A stretch of 64,000 nucleotides of DNA from contig NZ_VLNU01000001.1 in assembly GCF_009765165.1 (NCBI RefSeq), positions 3,292,247 through 3,356,246 on the forward strand, written 5' to 3'. This DNA is from Lysobacter panacisoli. Lineage in GTDB: Bacteria; Pseudomonadota; Gammaproteobacteria; Xanthomonadales; Xanthomonadaceae. The translations under genes were made by a program, and so were the position numbers. The notes beneath the pieces were generated by a model. That model did not search any database. It saw only the letters and a list, made by a program, of their open reading frames with translations, and was not told where the DNA came from. This document shows positions 16,650 through 25,373 of this stretch, piece after piece; position 1 is the stretch's first letter, and every line of letters begins with the position of its first letter.

Positions 16650-18458
16650 ATGAAGCAGGTCAAACGAGTAGCGCGCCCTCTCGCCCCGCTCAATTTGCAC
16701 GTGGGTGCTCAGGCCGTGTGGGAGAAGCGTCTGGTGCGCATAGAGGCGCTAAGCAGTGCCTCGCAGATCTATGTGCGCTGTATCGGCACTGGTGACACCG
16801 CGTGCGTGTCGTTGCAGGACTTGTCCGTACCGCGTCCGCTCAACTCGCGCGGGCCCATCCGGGCCGCCACGGAACCTGAGGCCGATGCCAAGGCTGTGGA
16901 GTGGTGCACGCAGCTCAAGCAGCTGGAGGCTAAGCAGTGCGCAGCGGAGGACGTCGCCCGACAGATGCACGTGTCGGTCAAGACCGTCATGCGGCGCCTG
17001 TCCAACTTTCGCGACAATCCGTTGCCTGGCGCGCAGGTGAAGGGGGTGCCCGGTCCGCCCCGCGGTTCCAAGCGCCTGACTCCGGCGCAGGAAGCGATCG
17101 TCGCGCACGTGATCGATCAGGACTACTTGCGTCCGGAGCGCCGCACGATCAGGGCCGTGGTCCGACGAATTGAGCAGGAATGCCGCGCAGCCAAGGTTAA
17201 GCCGCCGGAAATGAGGGCGGTGCGCGCCCGCATTCGCGCGCGTGAGCCGCTGCAGGTGGCGAAGGCCCGTCTGGGACCACACGAAGCGGAAGCAAAGCAG
17301 GCTCCTTCGATTCGCGGGGTTGAGACCTCCCGCGCGTTAGAGCTGGTGCAAATTGACCATGCCCTGATTGATCTGATCCTGGTCACGCCCGGCGAGGGGC
17401 GTCAGGTGATAGGTCGCCCATGGATCACGTTGGCAATCGACGTACATACCCGCTGCATCCTCGGCTACTACTTGGGCTTCGAATATCCAAACCAAACTGC
17501 GGTAGGCCTTTGCTTGGAACATGCCTGCTTGCCCAAGGGTTCTTGGCTGAAGCGCCTCGAGGTTGATGTCGACTACCCGATGTGCGGCCGCATGGAATGC
17601 GTTGCCTGGGACAACGGCAAGACGTTCCAGGCGCTCGGCGTACAGGCGCAATGCGAACGCTACGGCATCGCCCGGCGCACACGGCCGCCGTACAAGCCGC
17701 ATTTCGGCGCCTACATCGAACGTTACATCGGTACCCTCATGGGCAAGGTGCATATGTTGCCCGGCACGACGTTCTCCAACAGCAAGCAGCGCGGTGATTA
17801 CCCATCCGAGCGCCGGGCCGTGATGACGTTGCGGGAGTTTGAGCGTTGGGTCGCCTACGCAATTGCGGGCGAATACCACCACAGTCCGCATCGTGGTTTG
17901 AACGGGCTGACGCCGATGCAGGCCTGGACCAAAGCGTGGGCCGGTCCACGCGGCGAATGCCAGCTGCCGCCCCTAATCTCCGACCCCCGCGAGTTTATGC
18001 TGGGCTTCCTGCCGGCGAAAATGCGCAAGGTCACGCGCGAGGGGCTGGCTTTGCACGGGCTGCGGTACTGGGATCCCGCGCTGGCGCCGTTGATCAACAG
18101 CCAGCAGCTGTACCGCGTGCATTACCACCAAGGAGACCTGTCCAGGGTGTACCTGTACGTGGATGGCCATCATGTGGACATTCCACTGCTGGATCGCACA
18201 CAGCCGCCTTTTTCCTTCTACGAGTTACAGGAAGCGCGCCGCGCGATGCGTGCCGAGGGCCGCCGCGCCCAGGATGAGACTGCGCTGTTCTCGGCACTGG
18301 ACAAGCAACGTCAGATCGAAGACATCGCCGCGGCAACCAGCAAGAAGGCGCGGCGCAAGCAAGCGCTACGGCCGCAAGCTTCTCTTCCCGCGAAGACAGC
18401 CGTCGACTTCAGCCGGCCCGTCACCCCGATCGACACCAATTGGGAGGACGAGCTGTGA
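16650..18458 (+). CDS. tniA: TniA/TnsB-type DDE transposase
   Basis: This 602-residue transposase would catalyse the strand-transfer step of a Tn7/Mu-like element. It has an N-terminal helix-turn-helix (EDVARQMHVSVKTVMRRL, about 96-113) and a retroviral-integrase-type catalytic core. The acidic triad is visible: LVQIDHALID (D236), AWDNGKTF (D321) and AYIERYIG (E357), a DD(35)E spacing. A Mu-type beta-barrel and a basic C-terminus follow. Length is normal for TniA. A start at ATG 16650 is supported by AGGAGG 4 bases upstream; a GTG at 16623 is in frame. Its stop overlaps the tniB start (GTGA). The catalytic residues are intact, so it may be active. Confidence 0.93.
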   Translation: MKQVKRVARPLAPLNLHVGAQAVWEKRLVRIEALSSASQIYVRCIGTGDTACVSLQDLSVPRPLNSRGPIRAATEPEADAKAVEWCTQLKQLEAKQCAAEDVARQMHVSVKTVMRRLSNFRDNPLPGAQVKGVPGPPRGSKRLTPAQEAIVAHVIDQDYLRPERRTIRAVVRRIEQECRAAKVKPPEMRAVRARIRAREPLQVAKARLGPHEAEAKQAPSIRGVETSRALELVQIDHALIDLILVTPGEGRQVIGRPWITLAIDVHTRCILGYYLGFEYPNQTAVGLCLEHACLPKGSWLKRLEVDVDYPMCGRMECVAWDNGKTFQALGVQAQCERYGIARRTRPPYKPHFGAYIERYIGTLMGKVHMLPGTTFSNSKQRGDYPSERRAVMTLREFERWVAYAIAGEYHHSPHRGLNGLTPMQAWTKAWAGPRGECQLPPLISDPREFMLGFLPAKMRKVTREGLALHGLRYWDPALAPLINSQQLYRVHYHQGDLSRVYLYVDGHHVDIPLLDRTQPPFSFYELQEARRAMRAEGRRAQDETALFSALDKQRQIEDIAAATSKKARRKQALRPQASLPAKTAVDFSRPVTPIDTNWEDEL

Positions 18459-19312
18459 ATGACAACCATCGTCCGCAGCCCTCGACGCCAACTGACGCCG
18501 GCGAGAGCAAGGAGCTTCGCTTTATCCCGGTCAGCAGTCACCTTGCCGCACTCAAATGGTTGCGACACCTGTACTGCCACGAGTACGGGCGCACGCGTCC
18601 GCTTAGTCTGCACCTGATGGGCGAGGCCGGCATGGGGAAATCGCGCATCCTTAAGCACTATCACGCCTTGCACCAGGGACGGCTGCGCGACCCGTCCGGC
18701 TTTCATCCCCTCCATGTGATTCTCGTGGAAGCGCCTGACGACGGAGACTGCCGGCGCTTGTGCGAAGGCTTGATCCGCGAGTGCCTGCCTAGCTTCGAAC
18801 CAGGTCGACGGTTCCGCCACGTCGAGATGTGTGTCGAGGTGCTGATTCGTTCCGGTGTGCGCCAGGTTCTGATCGACGAGGCCGGGAACCTGCTGCATGC
18901 CGGACGTGTTCGCCAACAGCAAACGCTGGCCGTTCTCAAACGGCTTACCAACTGTGGCCTGACGTTGTGCATTGCCACTACCGAGAATATGCGCAATGTG
19001 CTCGCCGCGGACGAGCAACTGCATTCGCGCTTTCGCCCACTGCTCTTGCCGCGTTTTCAGGAGTCGGAGGAGTTCCGTGTGCTGCTGGCCGGCATTGACG
19101 CGCAGCAGCTAGGACCGTCGCACTTGGACAGCCAGCGCTTTGTGCGCTGGTTTCTCGCCAATGGCTATTGCACGACAGGCGCCATCGAGAAACTGATCTA
19201 CAACGCAAGCCTGCGGGCGACGGGGCAGGGCAACACGGCATTGACGTTGGAACTGCTGCAGGAGGCCATGGCCGATCCGCTGCCGCCAGCGACACGTGGA
19301 GAAAGACGATGA
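18455..19312 (+). CDS. tniB: TniB/TnsC-like AAA+ ATPase
   Basis: This 285-residue ATP-binding protein is the regulator that links target choice to the transposase. Walker A GEAGMGKS lies at about 56-63 and Walker B VLIDEAGNLL around residue 140, followed by a sensor region (LCIATTENMRNVL). The start is GTG 18455, overlapping the tniA stop in a GTGA, with GGAGG 8 bases upstream. Its own stop overlaps the tniQ ATG in an ATGA, so the three proteins are translationally coupled. Length and motifs match TniB. Confidence 0.92.
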   Translation: MNDNHRPQPSTPTDAGESKELRFIPVSSHLAALKWLRHLYCHEYGRTRPLSLHLMGEAGMGKSRILKHYHALHQGRLRDPSGFHPLHVILVEAPDDGDCRRLCEGLIRECLPSFEPGRRFRHVEMCVEVLIRSGVRQVLIDEAGNLLHAGRVRQQQTLAVLKRLTNCGLTLCIATTENMRNVLAADEQLHSRFRPLLLPRFQESEEFRVLLAGIDAQQLGPSHLDSQRFVRWFLANGYCTTGAIEKLIYNASLRATGQGNTALTLELLQEAMADPLPPATRGERR

Positions 19313-20202
19313 ATTTCGCCACGCTTCCACGCTGGGCAATGCCGGAGCCCGGTGAATCGCGGGCGTCATGGCTGGCGGCCACTGGGCGCCTGCAGCCGAT
19401 GGGCCTCTCCGAATGGGAAGGCTGGATACGAGCGTCACCTGACGAGCCTGAACGCCCGCAGGCCGGTACTTGCTGGGAGCACCTGCCGAGTGTGCTGGGC
19501 GACCTCGGCGCGGTCGCGCCGACCTGGCGCCTGCACCCCGGCCAGCGCTCGGTGTACTGCGCACGCTGTTACGTCGACGACGGGCCGCAGCGGCGCTGGG
19601 TGATCCGGACCGAGTGGCTGGATGCGCGCCGGCTGACGTGCCGTTTGCATGCGCTGCCACTCTCGCCGACGCTCCCGGCGCTAGGCGAGGAGCCGGGCTG
19701 GACCCGCTGCATGACGCAACCTGAGCTGAGGGGCCTGGCCAACTGGTTGCACGGTTGGTGCCGTTGGGACGGCCGCGTGCCCGACTGGCAGCGGGAGTCG
19801 CTGTGGTGTCGCGACCTCGTGCGGTTGGCGGTGCGCAACTGGAGCCCCTTCAACGATCACCCGCCAGCAGTATTGGCGGCGTGGGAGCTGTACCTGTGGG
19901 GCTGGCAGTATCAGACGCGATCGCCGGTGTTCCGGCCTGGCGAACCGGGCCGGCTAGGGAGCCTGTCGGCGGCGGAGCGGGTGGGAGCGCTGCTAGTCAT
20001 GCACCGCTGCTGGGCGGCGCTGCGTGGCATCGAGGCCGACACCCCGCTGCCGCGTTTACCTGCGGCCGCCTGGGAGTGGTTCCTGCGCCGCTGGTGGCCA
20101 CGCTTGCGCGCCGCCGATCGCGCGCGGGTGGCGCAGGTGGCGGCGCAGTGCACCGACTCCGCGCGGCGTCCGTTGCCCAGGCGCGCCGCCGACTCGAGCT
20201 AG
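19309..20202 (+). CDS. tniQ: TniQ family target-site protein
   Basis: This 297-residue protein carries the TniQ N-terminal region: an opening LPRWAMPEPGESRASWLA, then a zinc-ribbon-like set YCARCYVDDG (C84, C87) and CRLHALPL (Cys and His near 110-113). TniQ/TnsD proteins bind target or resolution sites and recruit the ATPase. It is shorter than many homologues of about 400 residues, and its C-terminus is a Trp/Arg-rich helical region with no recognised DNA-binding domain, so it may direct a specific target not deducible here. The start overlaps the tniB stop. No resolvase gene follows. The gap 20203-20393 has a weak GATAA/TTATC repeat and nothing else. Confidence 0.85.
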   Translation: MNFATLPRWAMPEPGESRASWLAATGRLQPMGLSEWEGWIRASPDEPERPQAGTCWEHLPSVLGDLGAVAPTWRLHPGQRSVYCARCYVDDGPQRRWVIRTEWLDARRLTCRLHALPLSPTLPALGEEPGWTRCMTQPELRGLANWLHGWCRWDGRVPDWQRESLWCRDLVRLAVRNWSPFNDHPPAVLAAWELYLWGWQYQTRSPVFRPGEPGRLGSLSAAERVGALLVMHRCWAALRGIEADTPLPRLPAAAWEWFLRRWWPRLRAADRARVAQVAAQCTDSARRPLPRRAADSS

Positions 20203-20393
20203 CTCTTCGAACAAGGCGAAGGGCGTCAGTATCGCGATCGACGAGCCGCGCCGCGGGACTAGTGGGCGGTTCGCCGGCGTGCTGCCGACGGCGAGTGGTG
20301 CAACGCCTATGAGCAGGGATGATGCGGAAGATCAGAGTGGGGATAAGGCCAGGTTATCGGGGTAGGGCGGCCGACTCGCGGTACCCATTGCCC

Positions 20394-23300
20394 TCACTTC
20401 TCTGCCTGATCCCTTGCGTCGAGGTCTGCGGCATTGGGAATCGGTGTGGTAGGAATCGAAAAGGCGAAGGTTGCGCCCGGCCCGTCGTTGGCGCTCGCCC
20501 AGAGCTTGCCCCCGTGGCGGTCCACGATCGTCTTGCTTACCGACAGCCCCATGCCCATGCCGTGCGGCTTGGTCGTGAAGAATGCTTCGAAGATCCTGTC
20601 TAGGTCTTCAGCTGCCACGCCGGAACCCGTGTCGCGTACTGTGAATTGCACGATGCCGGGCTCTGCTCCAGACGATTCGACGGTGATCGTGCGTGAGCCC
20701 TTGCTGGTGCTCGAAAGGGCGTCCGCAGCGTTCAGCAAGAGGTTGAGGATGACCTGCTGCAGCTGGATGCGGTCGCCCATGAGCGGCGGCACGCGCTCGT
20801 CGAAGCTGGACTTCAACGCAATACCGCGCCGTTGCATGTCGTGGGCGCAGATTGACAGGACTTCCTGCGCGGCTTCGTTGAAGTTGAACAGCTCGGAAGC
20901 GAAGTCCTGTTTCCGGTAAAGCCCGCGAAGACGCTTGATGACCTCGGAAGCCCGGTTCGCGTCGCGGATACTGCGCTGGGCCGTTCGGGTCGCACCCTCG
21001 ATGTCCGGTTCATCGGCCGCCAGCATGCGCAGGCATGTGCTGGCGTTGGCCAGGATCCCGGAGAGAGGTTGGTTGACCTCGTGCGCGATCGAGGCAGTCA
21101 GTTCGCCAAGGGTCATTACCCGAGTCGCATGGGTCAGCTCGGAACGTAGTTTCTCGACCGCGTCCTCTGCTCGGCGGCGGCGCGTGATGTCTTGCGAAAC
21201 GCCAATGCACTCCCGACGTCCGTCGTCGTAGTTGAACAGCACCGTGGATTGGCTCAGATACTTGATCCGGCCGTCCGGCATGATGATCCGCTCGATGTTC
21301 TCGACGCTCTCCTCACCCCTGAAGATGCGTGCGATCTTTTCCTCGACGATGGCGCGATCGTCGGGGTGGACGATAGGCAGGAGCGCCGGTGGGCCGAGAT
21401 CCGTAGTGGGTTCCACTTCCCAGATCCGAAACATCTGCTCGGACCAGACGAGCTTGTTGTTGACAAGGTCCCACGAAAAGGAGCCCGTTTCGCTGATTCG
21501 TTCGGCGGTGCGCAGGAGATACTCGCGTCGCCTGAGTTCGTCCTCGGCCCGAGATCGTTCGATGGCGATGCTCGCGATGTGGACAGCGCGTTGGATGATG
21601 TCCTGCTCATGCGCTTGCATCGCAGTAGAGCGGCGATGGTAGATGCACAGCGTCCCCAGGATGCCGCCCGCCCTTGAACGGATCGGCGTGCTCCACACGG
21701 CTCGCAAGCCGTGTTCAAGCAGCTGCGTGCGGTGCGGTGACTCCAACCAGCGTGGGTCGGTTTCCAGGTCGTCTACGATCACCTGGACGCTGTCGGCCAC
21801 AGCCAATGCGCAGGGTGCCAATCCGACTTCGACCGCCTGCCCGGTAATCAGGTCCTCAAGCGAGGAGGGGCGCGATGGAGATACGCTGAACTCGAAAACC
21901 GTGCCTGTCCCTTCTAGCAGGTGCGCCTCGCATACACAGCCGGGTAGGACGCTTTCGGTCACGCTGCACAGCGTTGCGAGTATGTCGTGCAGGAATCTGC
22001 CCGAAGCGATCAGCTCAAGCAGTTGTCTTTCGCCCGCCAGCATCAGAGTGGCGCGCTTCTGTTCGTCGATATCGACGTTCGCGCCGTACCACTTAACGAC
22101 CTCACCCCTATCATTGCGCAACGGATGGGCGCGGAAGCTGAACCAGCGATACGCACCATCGTGTCTTCGCACACGTGCCTGCGCCTCGCCCCCTGTCCCG
22201 CTTGCGCCCAGTTGCTGCCAGGTCGCGATGATCGCAGCCAGATCGTCGGGGTGGATCACGCGCGTCCATTGCCAGTCGCGTAACTCCTCCTCCGGAAGCC
22301 CGACGTAGTCCAGGTAATGCCTGTTAAAGAAGTCCGCACCGCCGTCCGCTCGCGCCGACCAGGCCAGCGTGGGGATCGTGTCGATGGTCAACCTCAGATT
22401 GCGTTCGCTTTCCAGCAGTGCTTCTTCAGCCAGAGTGCGGTCGTGGACGTCGTTGACCACGCCGTGCCAGGCGATGATCGCTCCCTGTGCGTCGCGAAGT
22501 GGGTGGGCCTGGTTGTCGCACCAGCGGTACTCGCCGCTGTTGTGCAGGAAGCGGACCTTGCGACGATAAGGCGTTTCCGCGGCCACCGCGCCCAGCCACG
22601 CCTCGACTGTCCCGTCACGGTCTTCGGGATGGGTCAGGTGCACCCATTCCGACGCCATGATCTTCTCGTCGGCACGTCCGAACCACTCCCGCATGCGCGC
22701 GTTGAGGTAATTGACAGAGCCGTCCGTGCCCGCCGAGAACACGTTCGCGGGGATGGTGTCGATCGTCTGGGCGAGGCGACGTTCGCTCGCCCGGAGTGCT
22801 TCCTCGGCGAGCTTGCGATCGTGGATGTCGACGCATGAGCCGTACCATTTGACGATCCTCCCCTCGCCGTCGCGCAGGGGGAGTGCCAACGTCAGGATCC
22901 AACGATACGTTTGGTCGGCGACATGGAAGTGGCGTACTTCGACGGAATAAGGTGCGCCGGTTGCGATGCAGCCGCGCCAGATTTCGGCAGTGGGCGCGCG
23001 ATCGTCCGGATGGAGCAGGTTCACCCACTTATCGTTCATCACCGTCTCGGCGGTGAGGCCGCTATAGGCCAGCAGGCGTTCGTTGCAATAGTCGATGTCG
23101 CCTTCGGCCGTGGCGCTCCACAGCATCTGCGGGAACGTTTCGGCCTGATGGTGCAGATTCCTCTCGTTCGTGCGGATGGCCTGCTCAGCGCGCTTGCGAT
23201 CGTCGATATCAAAGAGCAGTACGTACCAGGCGACGATCGTGCCCCTCGCATCGCGTAGCGGTTGACCGCGATTGTCGAACCAGCGGTACTCCCCGTCGAA

Positions 23301-24053
23301 GCGCCGCAACCGTTGCTCGATCACATACGGCATGCCAGACGCAATCGAGCCTCCGAATGCCTCGGCGACATGAGGCATGTCCTCGGGGTGGACCGTGCCG
23401 TTGGTGCCCCAGTCACGCAGCTCCTCGATTGTCTGTCCGCAGTACTCCTTGATCTTCGTGTTGACCTGTTCGACGCGGCCGTCGGGACCGAGGATCGCGA
23501 CGAGCCCGGGTAGCCCTTCGATCAGCGACGCCGCGCCGAGCTGCATCGGCTGACGGCGCTCCTCGCTCCGCAGTTTGGTCTCTTGCAGGGCGCGCTGCGC
23601 CTGGTCGCGGGCAACGGAGAGAACCAGCAGCTCGGAATCGGATGGAAAATCGCGGCGCGCGGCGGCCGCTACGAGCATTCCAGAGCCGTGAGGAGGGTCG
23701 ATGGAAAGGGTGGCTATCGACGTCGGGTGGCCGAAGAGGGTGGCAAGCGCGGTAGCGGGCCATTGATGCGGATCGGCGCCGAGTGATCGCCGCAGTTCCT
23801 CGTTGACCACCTTCGTGTCGGAGAGGCCGGCCCCGTGCGCGCCGGCCGCGTGGAGTTCGTCGTCGAGCATGACCAGCACGAAGTCGACACGGAGCAACGA
23901 GAGGAGCGCTTCGGCCACTGAGCTGCCGATCTCCGGTACCTGGCGCTCAGGCCATGAAGCCGAGCGTGCAAGCAGATCCAGCAGGTCGTCGAGGCAGCCG
24001 CGTAGCCCTGCTATCTCCAGGTCCCGCTTGTCGCGCCTGACGGTATCGCTCAC
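20394..24053 (-). CDS. Multi-PAS/GAF sensor histidine kinase, FixL-type transmitter
   Basis: This is a 1219-residue kinase with no transmembrane segment, so it should sense inside the cell. The order is: N-terminal GAF-like region (about 1-165), four PAS/PAC repeats (about 175-295, 297-422, 423-547, 548-670; each ends in a D(I/V)DDRK-like PAC motif), GAF (671-840), a fifth PAS (841-965), HisKA with SIAHEVNQPLSG (H991), and HATPase with NLLLNAADAL, DTGSGV and GMGMGLSVS. There is no receiver. GTG 24053 overlaps the stop of a 45-residue upstream gene, suggesting translational coupling. The transmitter is closely similar to those of the kinases at 31469 and 56402, implying a common response regulator, most plausibly the FixJ-type protein at 29536. 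Confidence 0.92.
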   Translation of the reverse strand: MSDTVRRDKRDLEIAGLRGCLDDLLDLLARSASWPERQVPEIGSSVAEALLSLLRVDFVLVMLDDELHAAGAHGAGLSDTKVVNEELRRSLGADPHQWPATALATLFGHPTSIATLSIDPPHGSGMLVAAAARRDFPSDSELLVLSVARDQAQRALQETKLRSEERRQPMQLGAASLIEGLPGLVAILGPDGRVEQVNTKIKEYCGQTIEELRDWGTNGTVHPEDMPHVAEAFGGSIASGMPYVIEQRLRRFDGEYRWFDNRGQPLRDARGTIVAWYVLLFDIDDRKRAEQAIRTNERNLHHQAETFPQMLWSATAEGDIDYCNERLLAYSGLTAETVMNDKWVNLLHPDDRAPTAEIWRGCIATGAPYSVEVRHFHVADQTYRWILTLALPLRDGEGRIVKWYGSCVDIHDRKLAEEALRASERRLAQTIDTIPANVFSAGTDGSVNYLNARMREWFGRADEKIMASEWVHLTHPEDRDGTVEAWLGAVAAETPYRRKVRFLHNSGEYRWCDNQAHPLRDAQGAIIAWHGVVNDVHDRTLAEEALLESERNLRLTIDTIPTLAWSARADGGADFFNRHYLDYVGLPEEELRDWQWTRVIHPDDLAAIIATWQQLGASGTGGEAQARVRRHDGAYRWFSFRAHPLRNDRGEVVKWYGANVDIDEQKRATLMLAGERQLLELIASGRFLHDILATLCSVTESVLPGCVCEAHLLEGTGTVFEFSVSPSRPSSLEDLITGQAVEVGLAPCALAVADSVQVIVDDLETDPRWLESPHRTQLLEHGLRAVWSTPIRSRAGGILGTLCIYHRRSTAMQAHEQDIIQRAVHIASIAIERSRAEDELRRREYLLRTAERISETGSFSWDLVNNKLVWSEQMFRIWEVEPTTDLGPPALLPIVHPDDRAIVEEKIARIFRGEESVENIERIIMPDGRIKYLSQSTVLFNYDDGRRECIGVSQDITRRRRAEDAVEKLRSELTHATRVMTLGELTASIAHEVNQPLSGILANASTCLRMLAADEPDIEGATRTAQRSIRDANRASEVIKRLRGLYRKQDFASELFNFNEAAQEVLSICAHDMQRRGIALKSSFDERVPPLMGDRIQLQQVILNLLLNAADALSSTSKGSRTITVESSGAEPGIVQFTVRDTGSGVAAEDLDRIFEAFFTTKPHGMGMGLSVSKTIVDRHGGKLWASANDGPGATFAFSIPTTPIPNAADLDARDQAEK

Positions 24054-24187
24054 AACGCACCGCCGGTACTGCGCTGCCGTACGGCGTAGAGATCGAGTTG
24101 CTCCAGCAGGGCATCAAGGAATGCAGGCACATTCCGTGCCGTTTTGGGAGGCCGGCGGTCGTACCGAATTGAATCCAACTGACTCAT
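24050..24187 (-). CDS. 45-residue peptide coupled to the kinase gene
   Basis: This short open frame starts at ATG 24187 with GGGAG 8 bases upstream and ends in a TGA that overlaps the GTG start of the sensor kinase (GTGA). The peptide has a basic N-terminal half (RYDRRPPKTARN) and a leucine-rich helix (VPAFLDALLEQLDLYAVRQ). I do not recognise it. The overlap and the ribosome site argue that it is translated, either as a partner or simply to deliver ribosomes to the kinase. A 22-bp perfect palindrome lies 41 bp upstream. Confidence 0.55.
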   Translation of the reverse strand: MSQLDSIRYDRRPPKTARNVPAFLDALLEQLDLYAVRQRSTGGAL

Positions 24188-24228
24188 ACAGTGACTCCCA
24201 TCGCCCATCCGGCCAGAGACGTTGGCGC

Positions 24229-24250
24229 CCGTCAGGATGCATCCTGACGG
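24229..24250. promoter_or_regulatory. 22-bp perfect palindrome upstream of the kinase operon
   Basis: Each half reads CCGTCAGGATG and its complement. It lies 41 bp upstream of ATG 24187, and a further partial copy, GCCTGACG, follows at once. A perfect repeat of this length by chance is unlikely, so it is probably an operator for an unidentified dimeric regulator, or less likely a terminator (no T-run). Confidence 0.55.
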
Positions 24251-24326
24251 CCTGACGCGGCACAAATATCACAGTATGGTTCCGCAGGACACGCGGTTTG
24301 CTTCTCCGGCTCATGCGCGGACGAAT

Positions 24327-24345
24327 CCATACCTAGGTGCCATCG
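24327..24345 (+). promoter_or_regulatory. Regulon box copy upstream of SDR gene
   Basis: CCATACCTAGGTGCCATCG matches the recurring element CGAYACCWWSGTNNNATCG in plus orientation, 173 bp before the SDR start in the 331-bp gap between the kinase operon and the SDR-hydrolase operon. Confidence 0.55.
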
Positions 24346-24435
24346 CGCTTCGCGTCCTCGGCTGATTACATGGCGATGACCGCGCTCCATTGACCCGGCG
24401 GCCTGCCGTTCGAACATTCGGATACGAAAGTTGGC

Positions 24436-24447
24436 GTGTCCGGACAC
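24436..24447. promoter_or_regulatory. Palindrome GTGTCCGGACAC
   Basis: A perfect 12-bp palindrome lies 71 bp upstream of the SDR start (24519). It is a candidate operator distinct from the regulon box. Confidence 0.35.
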
Positions 24448-24518
24448 ATCACCGATACACGGGCGCCGCAGTCTGTTGGTCGCCATGAATCCCGCATCGA
24501 CTGATGGAGCGCAGTGAC

Positions 24519-25346
24519 ATGACACAACGATGGTTGATCACCGGCAGTTCCCGTGGCATGGGGCGGGCCCTCGCGCAGGCCGTGCTGCAGCAGGGGCACC
24601 GCCTGGTGGCCACGGCGCGAGATCCGTCCCAGTTGCACGATCTGGTTGACCATGGCGACGCCGTGCGCGTGGTGGCGCTGGATGTCACCGATCCGGTTGC
24701 TGCCGAAGCGGCAATCCAGGCGGCCGTCGAGGCGTTCGGTGGTCTCGACGTACTCGTGAACAACGCCGGCTACGGGAACGTCAACTCCGTCGAGGACAGC
24801 TCACTCGAGGATTTCCGCCGTCAGATCGAAACGAATCTGTTTGGCACCATCATCATGACCAAGGCGGCGATCCCGCTGATGCGGCAACAACGCAGTGGCC
24901 ACATCATCCAGTTTTCCTCCGTCGGCGGCCGCGTCGGCGCACCTGGGCGCGCACCGTACTCTGCCGCGAAGTGGGGTGTCGAAGGGTTCTCTGAAGTACT
25001 CGCGCAGGAGATGGCCCTCGTCGGCGTCCGCGTGACGATCATGGAGCCGGGCGGGTTCCGCACCGACTTCGCGGGCGCATCGACCTCGCTCGCGGAAGGT
25101 CGCCCGGAGTACGACGCCGTGGTCGGCAATGCTGCGCGCATGCAGCGCGAGTACGACGGTCGTCAGCCAGGCGATCCGGCACGAGCCGCGCGGGCCATCC
25201 TCGCCGTCGCCGCAATGGAATCACCTCCGTTGCGGCTTGCCCTAGGCAGCGATGCAGTGACCGCGATCGAACGCGTCGAGCATGCGCGCCTGGACGAACT
25301 TGCACGATGGCGAGAACTCAGCATTTCCACCGACTTCCCCCGCTGA
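24519..25346 (+). CDS. SDR-family oxidoreductase
   Basis: This 275-residue classical short-chain dehydrogenase has TGSSRGMG cofactor-binding near the N-terminus, LDVTD, NNAGYGN, catalytic serine in IIQFSSVGG and the YSAAK pair, all in order, so it should be an active NAD(P)-dependent oxidoreductase of the cytoplasm. The ATG at 24519 is preferred because GGAG lies 9 bases upstream; ATG 24504 is also in frame. It is followed after 27 bp by an exported hydrolase, and the pair ends at a strong terminator, so they form one operon downstream of a regulon box. The substrate is unknown. Confidence 0.9.
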   Translation: MTQRWLITGSSRGMGRALAQAVLQQGHRLVATARDPSQLHDLVDHGDAVRVVALDVTDPVAAEAAIQAAVEAFGGLDVLVNNAGYGNVNSVEDSSLEDFRRQIETNLFGTIIMTKAAIPLMRQQRSGHIIQFSSVGGRVGAPGRAPYSAAKWGVEGFSEVLAQEMALVGVRVTIMEPGGFRTDFAGASTSLAEGRPEYDAVVGNAARMQREYDGRQPGDPARAARAILAVAAMESPPLRLALGSDAVTAIERVEHARLDELARWRELSISTDFPR

Positions 25347-25373
25347 ACCACCACCCCACGAAAGGAGATCGAC

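Larger units (their letters stand above)
16650..20202 (+). mobile_element. tniABQ transposition module (Tn5053/Tn7-like)
   Basis: Three co-oriented genes with overlapping stops and starts encode a DDE transposase, an AAA+ target-selection ATPase and a TniQ protein, the core of Tn5053/Tn402-type elements. No resolvase (tniR) follows. I could not find matching terminal inverted repeats or a target duplication, so the limits given are those of the genes only. In known relatives the transposase gene starts near one terminus and cargo lies beyond tniQ. Here only about 190 bp separate tniQ from a chromosomal-looking kinase gene, while the cargo-like genes lie upstream. Confidence 0.8.

Noticed and set aside
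20311..20325. Similarity between CGCCTATGAGCAGG and GGCGTATGAGTAGG (16432) as possible element ends
   Set aside because: Both are in the same orientation and short, so they do not fit terminal inverted repeats and could be chance.
24421..24435. GATACGAAAGTTGGC as a further regulon box
   Set aside because: Only the first part resembles the element and the core spacing is wrong; only the adjacent GTGTCCGGACAC palindrome was kept.
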